A DNA stretch of 64,000 nt from Solirubrobacteraceae bacterium (GCA_025934395.1 JAICYC010000003.1:1-64000); one strand, 5' to 3'; positions 17,441-32,120 are shown, counted from the first letter of the stretch. Notes: generated from the letters alone by a model not told the origin. Made by a program: numbers and translations.

Positions 17441-20400
17441 TCAGCGCAGCTTCGCGGCCGCGCCGAACCGCGCGGGGCGGGCGGCGCGCAGCGCGCTGCC
17501 CCCGGCCGCCGTCGAGCCGACCACGGCGGTTATGCGGTAGCGGCCACGCGGGAGCCTGCCGAGCGCGAACGACAGCGTGTGCGTACCGGGCCGCGTGTCG
17601 GCGCCGTGCAGCACGAGCGGGTGCACGTGCGCGCTGCGTGGCCCCTTGACGCCCGCCACGAGCGTCACGGTGGCCCCGGCGGGCACGTGACCCACCTTGA
17701 CGGCCAATGCGAGCACGGCACCGGTGCGGGCGCGCCGCAGCGTCGCGCGCGTCACGCGGGCGAGCACCGCGCCGAGCGTACGGCCGTGGACGGTGCGTAC
17801 GCTCGTACGCCCGTGGCGGCGCACGCTCACGCGGATCGCGGTGCTCGGCAGCGACGACCAGGACGACGGGGTCACCGACACCTTCGCGCCGCTCGCGAGC
17901 GCGATCGCCGGGAGCGCGACCGCGTACGGGCTCTGTCCGGCGCCGATCGCCTGCAGCGTGATGTGGGCGGTGGTGGGCGCGCCGGTGTGGCTGAGGGTGA
18001 GCGATCCGCCGCTCATGCGCCACGCCTCGGAGCCGCCGCGCGAGCCCGTGTCGGAGACCTGCGCGAGCCGCTCGTCGTGCGCCACCGCGGCGGAGCGCGC
18101 GGCGGCTCCCGCGGCGCTCGCGCCCGGCGCCTGGATCACCGTGGCCGTGATCGGGCTCGCCGCCGCGTTGTGGAGCGTGAGCGAGCCGGCCTTCGGGTTC
18201 CAGGCGACGTGGTCGGTGCCGGTGCGCGCCCCGGTCTGCAGCTGGGCACCGAGGCCCTGCCCGAGCAGCTCGACGTCGCCCGCACCGTGCCGCGCCACGT
18301 CCACGGTCGCTCCGGGCGAGGTGCCCGCGATGAAGCGCGGCGGCCCGTTGGCGCCCACCAGCGGGTCCCAGGCAGCGAGGTCGGGGCGCCCGGACTTCGG
18401 CCGGAAGCTCGCGGTGGCGGCGTTCCAGCTCGTGTTGCCCGACACGTCCGCGCCGCCTGCGATCTGATCCCCGGTGCCCGCCATCGCGATGTCGACGCCC
18501 GCGATCGTGAACAGGTTCGGCGTGGAGGGGAACTTGCCGTCGAGGACGGGCAGCTTGGACTGCGGGAAGACGAGCAGGTTAGAGCTGTCGCCGGTCCATC
18601 CCATCTGCGCGAATTCCCAGTGCCCCGACGGGTCGCCCTGGACGATGATCTGGCTCAGGGTGCGATCGCGCGCGAAGTGCAGTTCGGCGTTGTCGCTCGA
18701 TTCGTTGGGCTCCTCTTCGGCCGGACGGTAGGGGACGTTGGAGTTGTAGACGTCGATCGCCGTCCTGCCTTCCGGGAGCGATTCGGTCGCGTAGGCGACG
18801 ACGGCGTGGCCGCCTTTCAGCCCGGGCACCATCCCGATGATCGGCGGTTCGTGTTTGGCGAGCTGTTCCTTGACCTCGCTCACCTGGGGCGCCGAGCCAC
18901 CCGGCGCGATCCAGTTTTCGAAGATCTGGCCCGTGACCTGGCCGATCACCTGGTCGCTGAACTGGACCGAGAAGTCCTCGGCGAGCATTTCGCCGAGCGG
19001 GACGCTCGGTTCGGTTTCGCCCGTCAGCTGGAAGATCGAAGGGCCGCTGTTGGGGAGGTTGGCGACCTTTTCGCGCCCGTCGAGGAACAGGAGGTCCGCG
19101 AGCGAGAACCCGAAGCAGAAGCCCGCCTTCAGGCTCTGGTTGACGACGTCCTCCATGATGATCGCTTCGGGCGTGAGCCCCGGGCCCCACGGGAGTTCCA
19201 GGTTCGCCCCGGGGAACGTGCTGCGCACCATTTCGTCGTTGAGCTTCGGGTAGCCGGGACCGGACCCCACGCCCTGGTTCTTCGCGTCGAACCCGTACGT
19301 GTCGCGGTAGTCGGAGACGTGCACCGGCGAGCTGGAGCGCAGCGTTTCACCGTGGGGGGTGAGAACGTCGATCGGCCCGCTGCTCGCGAGCTCGGGCACG
19401 GTGCCCGTGAGGGTGCGGCCGTCGCCGCTCGCGGTCCCCGGCGTGCGCGCGAGGTGGTTGCCGAACTGCACCTGGTCACCCGGGCAGAAGCCTTCCCCGC
19501 CGAGCGAGAAGCTCGAGCCGAACGCGCCGTTCGACGCCAGCGCGGGCAGCGCGGCGAAGCTCGGGGTGCCGTAGCCGCTCGCCGTCGTGGCGATCCTCCC
19601 CGGGAACCCGACGAGGTGCGCAAAGCTCGTCGAGCTCGGCGAGCCCGCGAGCGTGCCCGTCACCTCGACGGCGAAGCCTTCGTGGTTGGCGAGCGCCGGG
19701 GAGCCGGTCACGACGAGCGTCGCGTGGCCGTTGAACGCGCTCACTTCAGTGGGCGAGATGCTCACCTGCGTGCCCGCGGGCGCGCCCGCCACGGGCGTCG
19801 CGGCGAGCGCCACGCTGCCGGTCAGAAGCGCGGGCGATTCGACGGTCACCGGGAACGTGTACTCGGTGCAGGGAGCCACGTTGGTGGGGCTCTGGGGCAC
19901 GCTCACTTCGAACGCCTGCAGGACCTGCGCGGTGGCGGCGATCGACCGCGGCGCCACGCCCGCTGACGGTTCGCCCGGGGTCGCCGTGATCGTCGCCGTC
20001 GTCGCCCCCAGCGCCGCGGACGCCGTGGCCGTCAGTTCGATCGTGGCGCTCGTTTCGGTCCCTTTGAGCGTGCTCGGCGCGACGGTCGCGGTGACGCCCG
20101 CGGGGAGCCCGCTCACGCTGAGCGTGACGTTGCCGTGCGATCCGTTCAGGCGCGCGATCGACACGGGCACTTTGACGCTCTGGCCCTCGGCGACGTTGAG
20201 CGGCGTGGAGGTCGGGTTGAACACGACCGACAGGTCGGGAACGGGTGCTTCGGGCGTCACGAACGCCAGGTCGTCGATCGCGTGGATTTCCGGCGTGCTG
20301 ATGAACGGCGCGAACACGCCCGGCGGGCCCGGTTTCGCGTTGATTTTCGGTGGATACGGCGGCCCTTCGATCGCCAGATAGGCGATTTCGAATCCCGCGG

Positions 20401-20905
20401 TGGAGACTTCCATCTGGTTGCCGATCCCCGTCGCGCCGGTGGTGATCGTCTTATGCGCGACGAGTTCCCGGCTCACGTTCCAGGCGTACAGCGTGAATTC
20501 CTGACCGGCCGCGTCGGTCGAGCCCACGTACACGCTCACTTTGTCGGCCAGCGTGGAGAGCGCCGCGAACGCGCCGTCTTCCCCGTTCATGTCGTCGTCG
20601 CAGCCGAGGTCGGCGGCCTGTCCGCCCGAATGCGTCGGGCTGGTCGCGAACACCCGCGGGCCCGGGATGCAGTCGTAGTGGAACGTGCCGTTGCCGGGCG
20701 GGTTGCCGAACGTGAAGCCCGCTTCGATGTACCGCTCGAAGGTGAGGCCGGGATACTGGCCGGTGACGAACGTTTCCGGAGCAAGCTTGTCGAAGTCGAG
20801 TGTCGTCGTCACGTCGGCGGCGCCCGCGGCCGGGACGCCCACCACGAGCATCACGAGCGCCGCGAGCAGCGGCACGACTGCTTTGCGCAGCATCTGAGCT
20901 TTCAC
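17441..20905 (-). CDS. Very large secreted protein with Ig-like domains and a papain-like cysteine-peptidase core
   Basis: 1154 residues with a signal peptide (about 1-30, ending AAGAA). Residues about 32-190 are a lectin-like module (TTLDFDKLAPETFVTGQYPGLTF). Residues 200-310 and 310-430 look like Ig-like repeats (SVKVPVSIARLNGSHGNVTLSVSGLPAGVTATV). An IPT-like segment follows (470-550). Residues about 590-740 hold Cys597 (GFCFGFS), His700 (GGHAVVAY) and Asn721/Asn723 (IDVYNSNVP), the order and spacing of a papain or C39-like core. The last 250 residues are Ala/Ser/Arg-rich beta sequence. GTG at 20905 follows AGGGGG closely; TTG 20908 and ATG 20893 are alternatives. A TAGTGT box is at 20947-20942. 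Target and role are unknown. Confidence 0.72.
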   Translation of the reverse strand: MKAQMLRKAVVPLLAALVMLVVGVPAAGAADVTTTLDFDKLAPETFVTGQYPGLTFERYIEAGFTFGNPPGNGTFHYDCIPGPRVFATSPTHSGGQAADLGCDDDMNGEDGAFAALSTLADKVSVYVGSTDAAGQEFTLYAWNVSRELVAHKTITTGATGIGNQMEVSTAGFEIAYLAIEGPPYPPKINAKPGPPGVFAPFISTPEIHAIDDLAFVTPEAPVPDLSVVFNPTSTPLNVAEGQSVKVPVSIARLNGSHGNVTLSVSGLPAGVTATVAPSTLKGTETSATIELTATASAALGATTATITATPGEPSAGVAPRSIAATAQVLQAFEVSVPQSPTNVAPCTEYTFPVTVESPALLTGSVALAATPVAGAPAGTQVSISPTEVSAFNGHATLVVTGSPALANHEGFAVEVTGTLAGSPSSTSFAHLVGFPGRIATTASGYGTPSFAALPALASNGAFGSSFSLGGEGFCPGDQVQFGNHLARTPGTASGDGRTLTGTVPELASSGPIDVLTPHGETLRSSSPVHVSDYRDTYGFDAKNQGVGSGPGYPKLNDEMVRSTFPGANLELPWGPGLTPEAIIMEDVVNQSLKAGFCFGFSLADLLFLDGREKVANLPNSGPSIFQLTGETEPSVPLGEMLAEDFSVQFSDQVIGQVTGQIFENWIAPGGSAPQVSEVKEQLAKHEPPIIGMVPGLKGGHAVVAYATESLPEGRTAIDVYNSNVPYRPAEEEPNESSDNAELHFARDRTLSQIIVQGDPSGHWEFAQMGWTGDSSNLLVFPQSKLPVLDGKFPSTPNLFTIAGVDIAMAGTGDQIAGGADVSGNTSWNAATASFRPKSGRPDLAAWDPLVGANGPPRFIAGTSPGATVDVARHGAGDVELLGQGLGAQLQTGARTGTDHVAWNPKAGSLTLHNAAASPITATVIQAPGASAAGAAARSAAVAHDERLAQVSDTGSRGGSEAWRMSGGSLTLSHTGAPTTAHITLQAIGAGQSPYAVALPAIALASGAKVSVTPSSWSSLPSTAIRVSVRRHGRTSVRTVHGRTLGAVLARVTRATLRRARTGAVLALAVKVGHVPAGATVTLVAGVKGPRSAHVHPLVLHGADTRPGTHTLSFALGRLPRGRYRITAVVGSTAAGGSALRAARPARFGAAAKLR

Positions 20906-21042
20906 CAACCCCCTGGCGCACCCGGCTGGTGCGACGGCGCAACACTACATCGCGCGTCGGCCGCCGTGCTCGGAGTGTGGACACACGGTCGATTCCGCGG
21001 CGCCGGCGGGCCGCGTCGCGCTCATCACGACGCGACCCACAC

Positions 21043-21064
21043 GGTGCGCCCTCGCCGGCGCACC
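21043..21064. terminator. Hairpin downstream of leuA
   Basis: GGTGCGCC (21043-21050) and GGCGCACC (21057-21064) form a perfect 8-bp stem with a 6-nt loop, 10 nt after the leuA stop. There is no T-tract. A second weaker inverted repeat (GTCGCG/CGCGAC) follows near 21015-21036. This fits a G+C-rich actinobacterial terminator between leuA and the large secreted-protein gene. Confidence 0.45.
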
Positions 21065-21074
21065 CCTGAAGCGC

Positions 21075-22652
<1,578 letters not shown>

Positions 22653-22797
22653 GCCGTTCGTGCTCCTTCTCTATCTCGCTTGCTGTTCCTCTCCGTTGGG
22701 TTTGCGGCTACGCGGCCGCCACGCACTATTCCCCCCGAGGGGGGAGCAGGAGAAGCTGCAGAAGCGAGTACGGAAACGACATTCGCCAGCGAGAGTA
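22653..22797 (-). promoter_or_regulatory. leuA leader: promoter, leader peptide and anti-SD pairing
   Basis: A -10 box TACTCT (22797-22792) lies 9 nt before the leader-peptide ATG. In the RNA, CUCGCUU inside the peptide gene (22768-22762) is a perfect complement of AAGCGAG (22681-22675), just ahead of the leuA AAGGAG (22668-22663). The Leu-codon stretch contains UGCUCC, complementary to GGAGCA that includes that ribosome-binding site. A C6/G6 hairpin (22744-22731) spans the end of the peptide gene. A ribosome stalled at Leu codons would break the pairing and free leuA translation. Leader-peptide control of leuA has been predicted in other Actinobacteria; the mechanism here is inferred. Confidence 0.65.
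22726..22782 (-). CDS. leuA leader peptide (18 residues, six Leu)
   Basis: Reading from ATG at 22782 to TAG at 22728-22726 gives MSFPYSLLQLLLLPPRGE. Six of seven consecutive codons encode leucine (four different Leu codons) and the seventh is Gln, which is hard to explain except as a leucine sensor 74 nt upstream of leuA. No good ribosome-binding site precedes the ATG. A TACTCT box 9 nt upstream suggests a nearly leaderless start, like many genes in this window. It is too short for ordinary gene finders. Confidence 0.75.
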   Translation of the reverse strand: MSFPYSLLQLLLLPPRGE

Positions 22798-22821
22798 GCA
22801 GCGCACGCGGCGCGTGGCGAG

Positions 22822-23298
22822 TCAGCTCGGCGTGTACGGCGGCGCCACGCCCCAGCCCCACCGCGGCACCGGAGCGTGCGCGGCGGTGTCCGCGCCCGGC
22901 TGGGAGTTGTGCAGCGCCAGGCGCGTGCCCCACTCGGCGTATCCCATGATCGCCGCGCGGAACTCCGGGTCGGCGGGGAGACCGACGTCGTCTGCGGCGC
23001 GGCTCAGCAGGGTCACGAACCGCAGGCGCATCTCGGGCGTGATCGCGAGGTCGACGTGGTGGGCGAGCATGCTCTCGTAGCCACCGCGCCGATCGGTGTA
23101 CGTCGCCGGGCCGCCCATCACCTCCGCCCACCAATCCGTCACGTGCTCGCGGTGGCGCACGCTCACGGTCCCGGTCGGGCCGAACAGCGCCGCGATCTCG
23201 GCAGCGTCGGATTCGACGAGGTCGTAGAAGCGGTTGAGCCAGCGGGCGAACGCGTCGCGTCCGCCCGCCCACTCGTAGATGCTCGGATCCTCCGCCAC
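22822..23298 (-). CDS. Truncated haemoglobin, group II-like
   Basis: 158 residues. The opening IYEWAGGRDAFARWLNRFYDLVESDAAEIAALFG matches the A-B-E helical start of truncated globins. HHVDLAITPEMRLRFVTLLSRAADDVGLP and AIMGYAEWGTRLALHNSQ match the later helices, including the Trp typical of group II. Such proteins bind O2 or NO and are used in respiration or NO detoxification. The start is GTG at 23298. The C-terminal 25 residues are a Pro-rich tail. The gene lies 20 nt after the collagen-like gene, so the two may share a transcript, although no functional link is evident. Confidence 0.85.
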   Translation of the reverse strand: MAEDPSIYEWAGGRDAFARWLNRFYDLVESDAAEIAALFGPTGTVSVRHREHVTDWWAEVMGGPATYTDRRGGYESMLAHHVDLAITPEMRLRFVTLLSRAADDVGLPADPEFRAAIMGYAEWGTRLALHNSQPGADTAAHAPVPRWGWGVAPPYTPS

Positions 23299-23318
23299 GC
23301 CACCCCGAAGCCAGCGGA

Positions 23319-24026
23319 TTAGAGGACGATCCCGCTCAGCAGGCAGTGCGCGGGCACGCCGGCTTGGACTTCGCCGCCGACGACCGCGAACGTGATGTCC
23401 TCCCAGAACATTTCACCGTTTTTCTGGGCGATGAAGAACGTCGCGCTTTCCTCCATGATGCCTTTCGCGGTCACTTCGTCGGGGACGACGATTTCCGGCG
23501 TCGCAGGGAATGTGGCATCGAGCAGGTTGGGGGTGGTTTCTTTGCCGTTGTTGGCGATCCCTCGGGCCGTGACCGCCCCGCCTACGGGGATCGTGTCGCG
23601 GAGCGTACCGAGGACTTCGCCGGGCCCTTTGCCGGGCCTGCACGAGAAGCCGAACTGAATCGCACCGGTCGTCACCACGGGGTGGTTCGGGTCTTCCACC
23701 GTGGGCGCCTCGCTCAGGAAGTACTTCGCCGCGCCCGGCCCCGCGGCACCCGCCACTCCCGGCGCACCCTGCGGGCCGATTGCACCCGCTGGGCCCGCCG
23801 GGCCCGCGGGGCCCGCCGGGCCAGTCGCCCCGCGCGGTCCGCGTGGCCCGCGGTTGGAAGCTTTCTTCTTCTTCTTGTGGTGGCTCGTCGCCTTCGCGTG
23901 CCCGCTCGTCGCCTTCGTGAGCAATGCCGGCAGCAGCACGCTCGCATCCGCGCCGGTCGCGCCCACGCCAAGCCCGGCACACGCCGCGAGCGCCCAGACG
24001 GCGCAACGCTTCGATCTCGATCTCAT
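23319..24026 (-). CDS. Secreted collagen-like repeat protein
   Basis: 235 residues. A signal peptide (about 1-28) is followed by a Lys/His patch (HHKKKKK, 49-55), thirteen Gly-X-Y triplets without interruption (60-98, mostly GPA and GPR), and a C-terminal globular domain of about 135 residues with two Cys (SCRPG, HCLLS) that may form a disulfide and act as a trimerisation head. I do not recognise the head domain. It probably forms a short triple-helical stalk outside the cell. It ends with TAA, rare in this region, and uses GAA and AT-richer codons more than its neighbours. The 179 nt upstream hold no other gene. Confidence 0.8.
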   Translation of the reverse strand: MRSRSKRCAVWALAACAGLGVGATGADASVLLPALLTKATSGHAKATSHHKKKKKASNRGPRGPRGATGPAGPAGPAGPAGAIGPQGAPGVAGAAGPGAAKYFLSEAPTVEDPNHPVVTTGAIQFGFSCRPGKGPGEVLGTLRDTIPVGGAVTARGIANNGKETTPNLLDATFPATPEIVVPDEVTAKGIMEESATFFIAQKNGEMFWEDITFAVVGGEVQAGVPAHCLLSGIVL

Positions 24027-24205
24027 GGCTCTCTCCAGTGCTCTCGTTGGGACGGCGCAGCGGCGCCGGCCGACGGGGGCGCCGGCGGGCGGGAGCGTAG
24101 CTGACCTCCAGAGCACGGGGGGACCGATCGACGAGGAGAGCACGTCTGTGCAAGACGCGACAGGAGCGCCCAGCCCGGCGGCGAGGAAGCCGTACAGCGG
24201 TTGAG

Positions 24206-25204
24206 CTACGGCGTGAGCACGACCTTGCCCACGTTGCGGCGCTCGACGATCATCGTCTGCGCCTCGCCCGCCTGCTCGAACGGGAACGCGCCCGCCACGA
24301 CGGGATCGATCGTGCCGTCCTGCATCATCTCCCGAAGCGGGTCGATCCAGGGCGCGAGCGTGCCGCGGTCCTTCCACAGGGTGAGCATGTTCAGGCCGAT
24401 CACCGCCTTGGATTCCTGCATCTGCTTGATCATGTTGAAGCGCGGCATGCTGAGCACCGCTTTGAGCGCAGCGGGGATGTTTTTGCGCTCGCCCGAGACG
24501 ACGGCGGAGGCGCCGAACGCGACGAGGCGCCCGCCCGGCCTCAGCAGGTTGTAGCCCGTGCGGAAGCTCTTGCCGCCGACCGCGTCGAGGATCACGTCGA
24601 ACTGCCCCAGCCCGCGCTCCCAGCCGTCGTTGGTGTAGTCGACCGCCTGGTCGACGCCGAGCTCGCGGATGCGCTCGTGCTTGGAGGGCGAGGCGGTTCC
24701 CACCACCTCCGCGCCCGAGCGCTTGGCGATCTGGGTGGCGGCGATGCCCACGCCGCCCCCCGCCGAGTGCACGAGCACGCGCTCGCCCGGCTGCAGCGCG
24801 CCGTAGCCGATCAGCCCCGCCCATGCGGTCGCGTAGTTGACGGGGATCGCCGCGCCCTGCTCGAAGCTCAGCGAGTCGGGCAGCGCGACCACGTCGGCCG
24901 CCGGCACGACCACCTGCGAGGCGTAGCCGCCGAACTGCGTGCCCGCCAGCACACGCGCGCCCGGAACGACGCCGTTCGCGCCCTCGCCGACCTCGAGCAC
25001 CGTGCCCGCGACCTCGTAGCCGACCACGCACGGCGTCGGGGGCGCGTCACGGTAGAGCCCCATGCGCGCCATCACATCGGCGAAGTTGATGCCGCTCGCG
25101 GCGACGTCGATCCGAACCTCGCCCGCACCCAGCGGCGGGTCGGGGCGCTCCTGGACCTGCAGGGCGTCGGGCCCCCCGTGCTTGGTGATGACCACCGCGC
25201 GCAT
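24206..25204 (-). CDS. NADPH:quinone oxidoreductase-like protein (zinc-independent MDR family)
   Basis: 332 residues of the medium-chain dehydrogenase/reductase superfamily: MRAVVITKHGGPDALQV at the start, a GroES-like N-terminal domain, and an NADPH-binding Rossmann core with VLVHSAGGGVGIAATQIAKRSGAEVVGTAS. The zinc ligands of alcohol dehydrogenases are absent, which points to quinone oxidoreductase or enoyl reductase activity; the substrate cannot be told. The ATG start has TAGTCT (25219-25214) 9 nt upstream and no ribosome-binding site. It stands alone after the serA gene. Confidence 0.88.
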   Translation of the reverse strand: MRAVVITKHGGPDALQVQERPDPPLGAGEVRIDVAASGINFADVMARMGLYRDAPPTPCVVGYEVAGTVLEVGEGANGVVPGARVLAGTQFGGYASQVVVPAADVVALPDSLSFEQGAAIPVNYATAWAGLIGYGALQPGERVLVHSAGGGVGIAATQIAKRSGAEVVGTASPSKHERIRELGVDQAVDYTNDGWERGLGQFDVILDAVGGKSFRTGYNLLRPGGRLVAFGASAVVSGERKNIPAALKAVLSMPRFNMIKQMQESKAVIGLNMLTLWKDRGTLAPWIDPLREMMQDGTIDPVVAGAFPFEQAGEAQTMIVERRNVGKVVLTP

Positions 25205-25285
25205 CGCGCAGGCAGACTACTCGTCCGCCGCCTGCGAGGAGTGTGCGTTCGCGCACTCAGGCGCGCCGGGGCCTACGCGCGCCGG

Positions 25286-28282
<2,997 letters not shown>

Positions 28283-28286
<4 letters not shown>

Positions 28287-28870
28287 CCCGGGTAGAGCAC
28301 CTCGCGCTGCACGGTGCGCGCCGTCCACCCGTCGGGCAGGCGCGTGCTCGCCACGCCAGCGCTCGCCTCGGCCGCCACCAGGCAGTACTCCGGCGCGGGC
28401 CCGAGCACGAGCAGCCGCCGCCACAGGCTCGCGCGGCCGGGATCCATCCCGTCGCCGAGCAGCTCGCCCAGGCGCCGTTCGGGCGAGCCGGGGGGACGCG
28501 CGACCCATGTGGCCGGCGCCGGCGTCCCGGGCTCCCCGTCCGCGAGCGCGCGCTCGCCCTCCAGGAGCGAGTAGAGCCCGCCCGCGCCGTCGGCGATGCC
28601 GCGCGCGGCGCGGTCGTGCGGCGTGCGATGGCCGCGGCCCACGGCGGCCTCGTTGAGCACGCCGAGCGCGGTGAAGTCCTCGACGAGGTACCAGTCCTCG
28701 TAGCCCTCGCCGTCGAGCCACGGCGCGCGGGGCACGCGGAAGGTCGCCGAGCCGAGCATCCCCACGGGCGGCGAGCGATGCAGCGAGCGGTGGAAGCCGA
28801 GCAGCGCGTCCTCGTAGGAGGCACCGTCAGCCTGCTCGCCGCGCCGGTGCCAGAAGACGTAGGCGATCAC
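28283..28870 (-). CDS. Hypothetical protein, 195 residues
   Basis: I do not recognise this protein. It starts MIAYVFWHRRGEQADGASYEDALLGFHRSL, has a Trp- and Tyr-rich middle (DGEGYEDWYLVEDFTALGVLNEAAV) and looks like a single soluble alpha/beta domain. The beginning resembles ferredoxin-like or EthD-type dimeric barrels with a HxxL near the start, but this is weak. It lies 9 nt after ilvC and overlaps the small ORF before serC, so it is part of the ilvC-serC-serA operon. Confidence 0.7.
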
Positions 28871-28879
28871 GGCCGGGCT

Positions 28880-29869
<990 letters not shown>

Positions 29870-29906
29870 GCGCGGCAGGCTATCTGTTCGCGTTCGCCGT
29901 CGGCGA

Positions 29907-30761
29907 TCAGGCCTCGGCGACCGCCACCAGCGTGCGCCCCGGCAGCTCGATCGTCCCCGCGGCGGCCGTGTGCGGGCCCAGCAGCTCGCGCAGCGTCGCG
30001 CGAACCGCCGCGATCTCGGGCTCGGTGAGCGACATCACCGCCTCGTGGAAGGCCTGTGAGACGTCGAGCTGGAACTCCCACAGCTCATCGAAGCTCTCGT
30101 GACGGCGCATCAGCGCGATGTCCTCGATGTGCGGCTCGGTGAAGCCGGCGTCCTCGATCAGCGAGCGCAGGAGCGCGCGGTCGCCCAGCGTGAACGGCCC
30201 GGGGCGGTCCCCGGAGCCGGGCCCGCCGGCGATCCCGTTCTCGCTCAGCGCGAGCGTGGGCAGCCGCGCCCACGGGTTGTGCTCGAGCGCGTCCCACACG
30301 GCGAGCGCCACGCGGCCGCTCGGTCGCAGCACGCGCCGCGTCTCCGAGAGCGCCGCGCCGGGGTCCGCCATCAGCATGTAGCCCCAGCGGCACAGCACCG
30401 CATCCACGCTCGCCAGCGGCAGGTCGATCCATTCCGCGCCGAGCACCTCGAACTCGACGTTGTCGAGCCCGAGCGCCTCGGCGCGCCGCCGCGCCCCGTC
30501 GAGCATCCCCGCGCTCTGGTCGGAGACGATCACCCTGCCCGCGGGCGCGACCAGCTCCGCGGCGAGCATCCCCGTCTCGCCGAGGCCCGCCGCGAGCTCG
30601 AGGACGGTCTGTCCGGGCTGGGGCGAGATCGCCTCCACGAGCCAGTGGGCCACCGGGGCCGCCCACGCCCCGATCCGGGCGTGATGGCGCACCCATCCCG
30701 GCGCCGCCGCCTCCCACGCGCGCGCGCTGTCGTCGCGGTAGCGCTCCGCGTCGAAGCTCAC
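29907..30761 (-). CDS. Class I SAM-dependent methyltransferase coupled to menE
   Basis: 284 residues with the SAM-binding signature [19 protein letters not shown] (motif I), [23 protein letters not shown] and [39 protein letters not shown]. The GTG start overlaps the menE stop (GTGA). The UbiE/MenG family methylates demethylmenaquinone, and no other candidate is present in the men region, so this could be the final step of menaquinone synthesis. It lacks some usual UbiE segments, so I do not assign a symbol. Confidence 0.82.
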   Translation of the reverse strand: MSFDAERYRDDSARAWEAAAPGWVRHHARIGAWAAPVAHWLVEAISPQPGQTVLELAAGLGETGMLAAELVAPAGRVIVSDQSAGMLDGARRRAEALGLDNVEFEVLGAEWIDLPLASVDAVLCRWGYMLMADPGAALSETRRVLRPSGRVALAVWDALEHNPWARLPTLALSENGIAGGPGSGDRPGPFTLGDRALLRSLIEDAGFTEPHIEDIALMRRHESFDELWEFQLDVSQAFHEAVMSLTEPEIAAVRATLRELLGPHTAAAGTIELPGRTLVAVAEA

Positions 30762-32113
30762 GCGGCCAGCTCCCGCCGCAGCAGCTTGCCCGACGCGGTC
30801 CGCGGCAGCGGCTCGGTGCGCGCCAGGAAGTCCTTCGGCACCTTGTATGGCGCGAGCGCGCTGCGGCAGTGCGCGGCGAGCTGCTCGCTGTCGAGCACCG
30901 CGCCCGGGCGCGCCACCACGACGGCCGCGACCGCCTCGCCCCAGCGCTCGTCCGCGTGGGCGAGCACCGCGGCCTCGAGCACGTCCGGGTGCGCCTCGAG
31001 CACCGCCTCCACCTCGGCGGGCGCGACGTTCTCGCCGCCGCTGACGATCGTGTCGGCCTTGCGCCCGACGACCTGCAGCCAGCCGCGCGCGTCGAGCCGT
31101 CCGAGATCGCCGCTCGCCAGCCATCCGCCCTCGAGCGCTGCCGAGCGCGCAACGGTGGGCCCCGCGAGCATGATCTCGCCGTCCTCGGCGAGGCGCAGAC
31201 GCGTGCAGAACAGCGGCGGCCCCGCCGCGTGCCCGGGCTCGGAGATCGCGGCGACCGGCAGCGTGGTCGCCTGCGAGCACGTCTCGGTGAGCCCGTAGGT
31301 GAGGCTCACGGGCACCCCTTCCGCCAGCGCGCGCTCGCGCAGCGCGGCCGGGACCGGGCCGCCGCCCGCCAGCGCGCAGCGCAGCGCCGCGGGGCGCGCG
31401 AGGCCGGCATCGAGCAGGCGCGCGAGCGTCGTCGCGACGACGCTCACGAGCGTGATCTGCTCGTGTTCGAGCGCGTGCAGCGCGCGCTCGGTCTCGAAGC
31501 GCTCGTGCACCACGGCGGTGGTCGCGTAGATCGCCGAGCGGATCAGGATCGAGAGCCCGCCAACGTGCGAGAGCGGGAGCGTGCACAGCCAGCGCTCCTC
31601 GGGGTCCACGCCGAGCGCGACGCCGGATCCGAGCGCGCTCCACAGCAGGTTTCCGTAGGTGAGCTCGACGGGGCGGGGCGCTGCGGTCGTGCCGGAGGTG
31701 TGGACGATCAGGGCGGTGCTCGCAAGGTCGTGCCGGGACGGGGCGGCGGTCGCCGCACGCGCGCCGTCGCCCGCCCGTGCCCCGGCCTCGCCCGTGGCGA
31801 GCGGCTCCAGGAGCGTGAGCGCCGCCCCCGCGCACACGCGCTCGCGCTCGGGCGCCGCGAGGCGCAGGTCGACGGGGACGGCGACGGCGCCCAGGGTCAT
31901 GCAGGCATGGAGCGCGGTCGCGAAGTCGAGGCCCGCGGGAAGCGCGATCGCGACGCGATCGCCCGGGGCGACACCGCGGGCCCGCAGCGCGGCCGCCCCT
32001 GCGCGCGCCGCGACGTCCAGCTCGCGGTAGGACAGCGTGCCCGCGGGCGTCTGCAGGGCCGGCGCGCCCGGCCGCCGGGCGGCGGCGCGCGCAAGCCATC
32101 CGTCGACCACCAT
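30758..32113 (-). CDS. menE: o-Succinylbenzoate-CoA ligase
   Basis: Acyl-adenylate-forming enzyme activating o-succinylbenzoate with ATP and CoA. 451 residues: P-loop-like [67 protein letters not shown], and the C-terminal catalytic lysine in [13 protein letters not shown]. The function is inferred from the men neighbours, since the family is broad. ATG at 32113 follows TAGCCT (32126-32121) by 7 nt, and the frame upstream of it lacks similarity. Divergent from menB. Confidence 0.9.
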   Translation of the reverse strand: MVVDGWLARAAARRPGAPALQTPAGTLSYRELDVAARAGAAALRARGVAPGDRVAIALPAGLDFATALHACMTLGAVAVPVDLRLAAPERERVCAGAALTLLEPLATGEAGARAGDGARAATAAPSRHDLASTALIVHTSGTTAAPRPVELTYGNLLWSALGSGVALGVDPEERWLCTLPLSHVGGLSILIRSAIYATTAVVHERFETERALHALEHEQITLVSVVATTLARLLDAGLARPAALRCALAGGGPVPAALRERALAEGVPVSLTYGLTETCSQATTLPVAAISEPGHAAGPPLFCTRLRLAEDGEIMLAGPTVARSAALEGGWLASGDLGRLDARGWLQVVGRKADTIVSGGENVAPAEVEAVLEAHPDVLEAAVLAHADERWGEAVAAVVVARPGAVLDSEQLAAHCRSALAPYKVPKDFLARTEPLPRTASGKLLRRELAA

Positions 32114-32120
32114 CGCGCAC

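Noticed and set aside
23732-23850. Short tandem DNA repeat (GGGCCCGCC-like units)
   Set aside because: It is the coding sequence of Gly-X-Y triplets in the collagen-like protein and not a CRISPR or separate repeat element.
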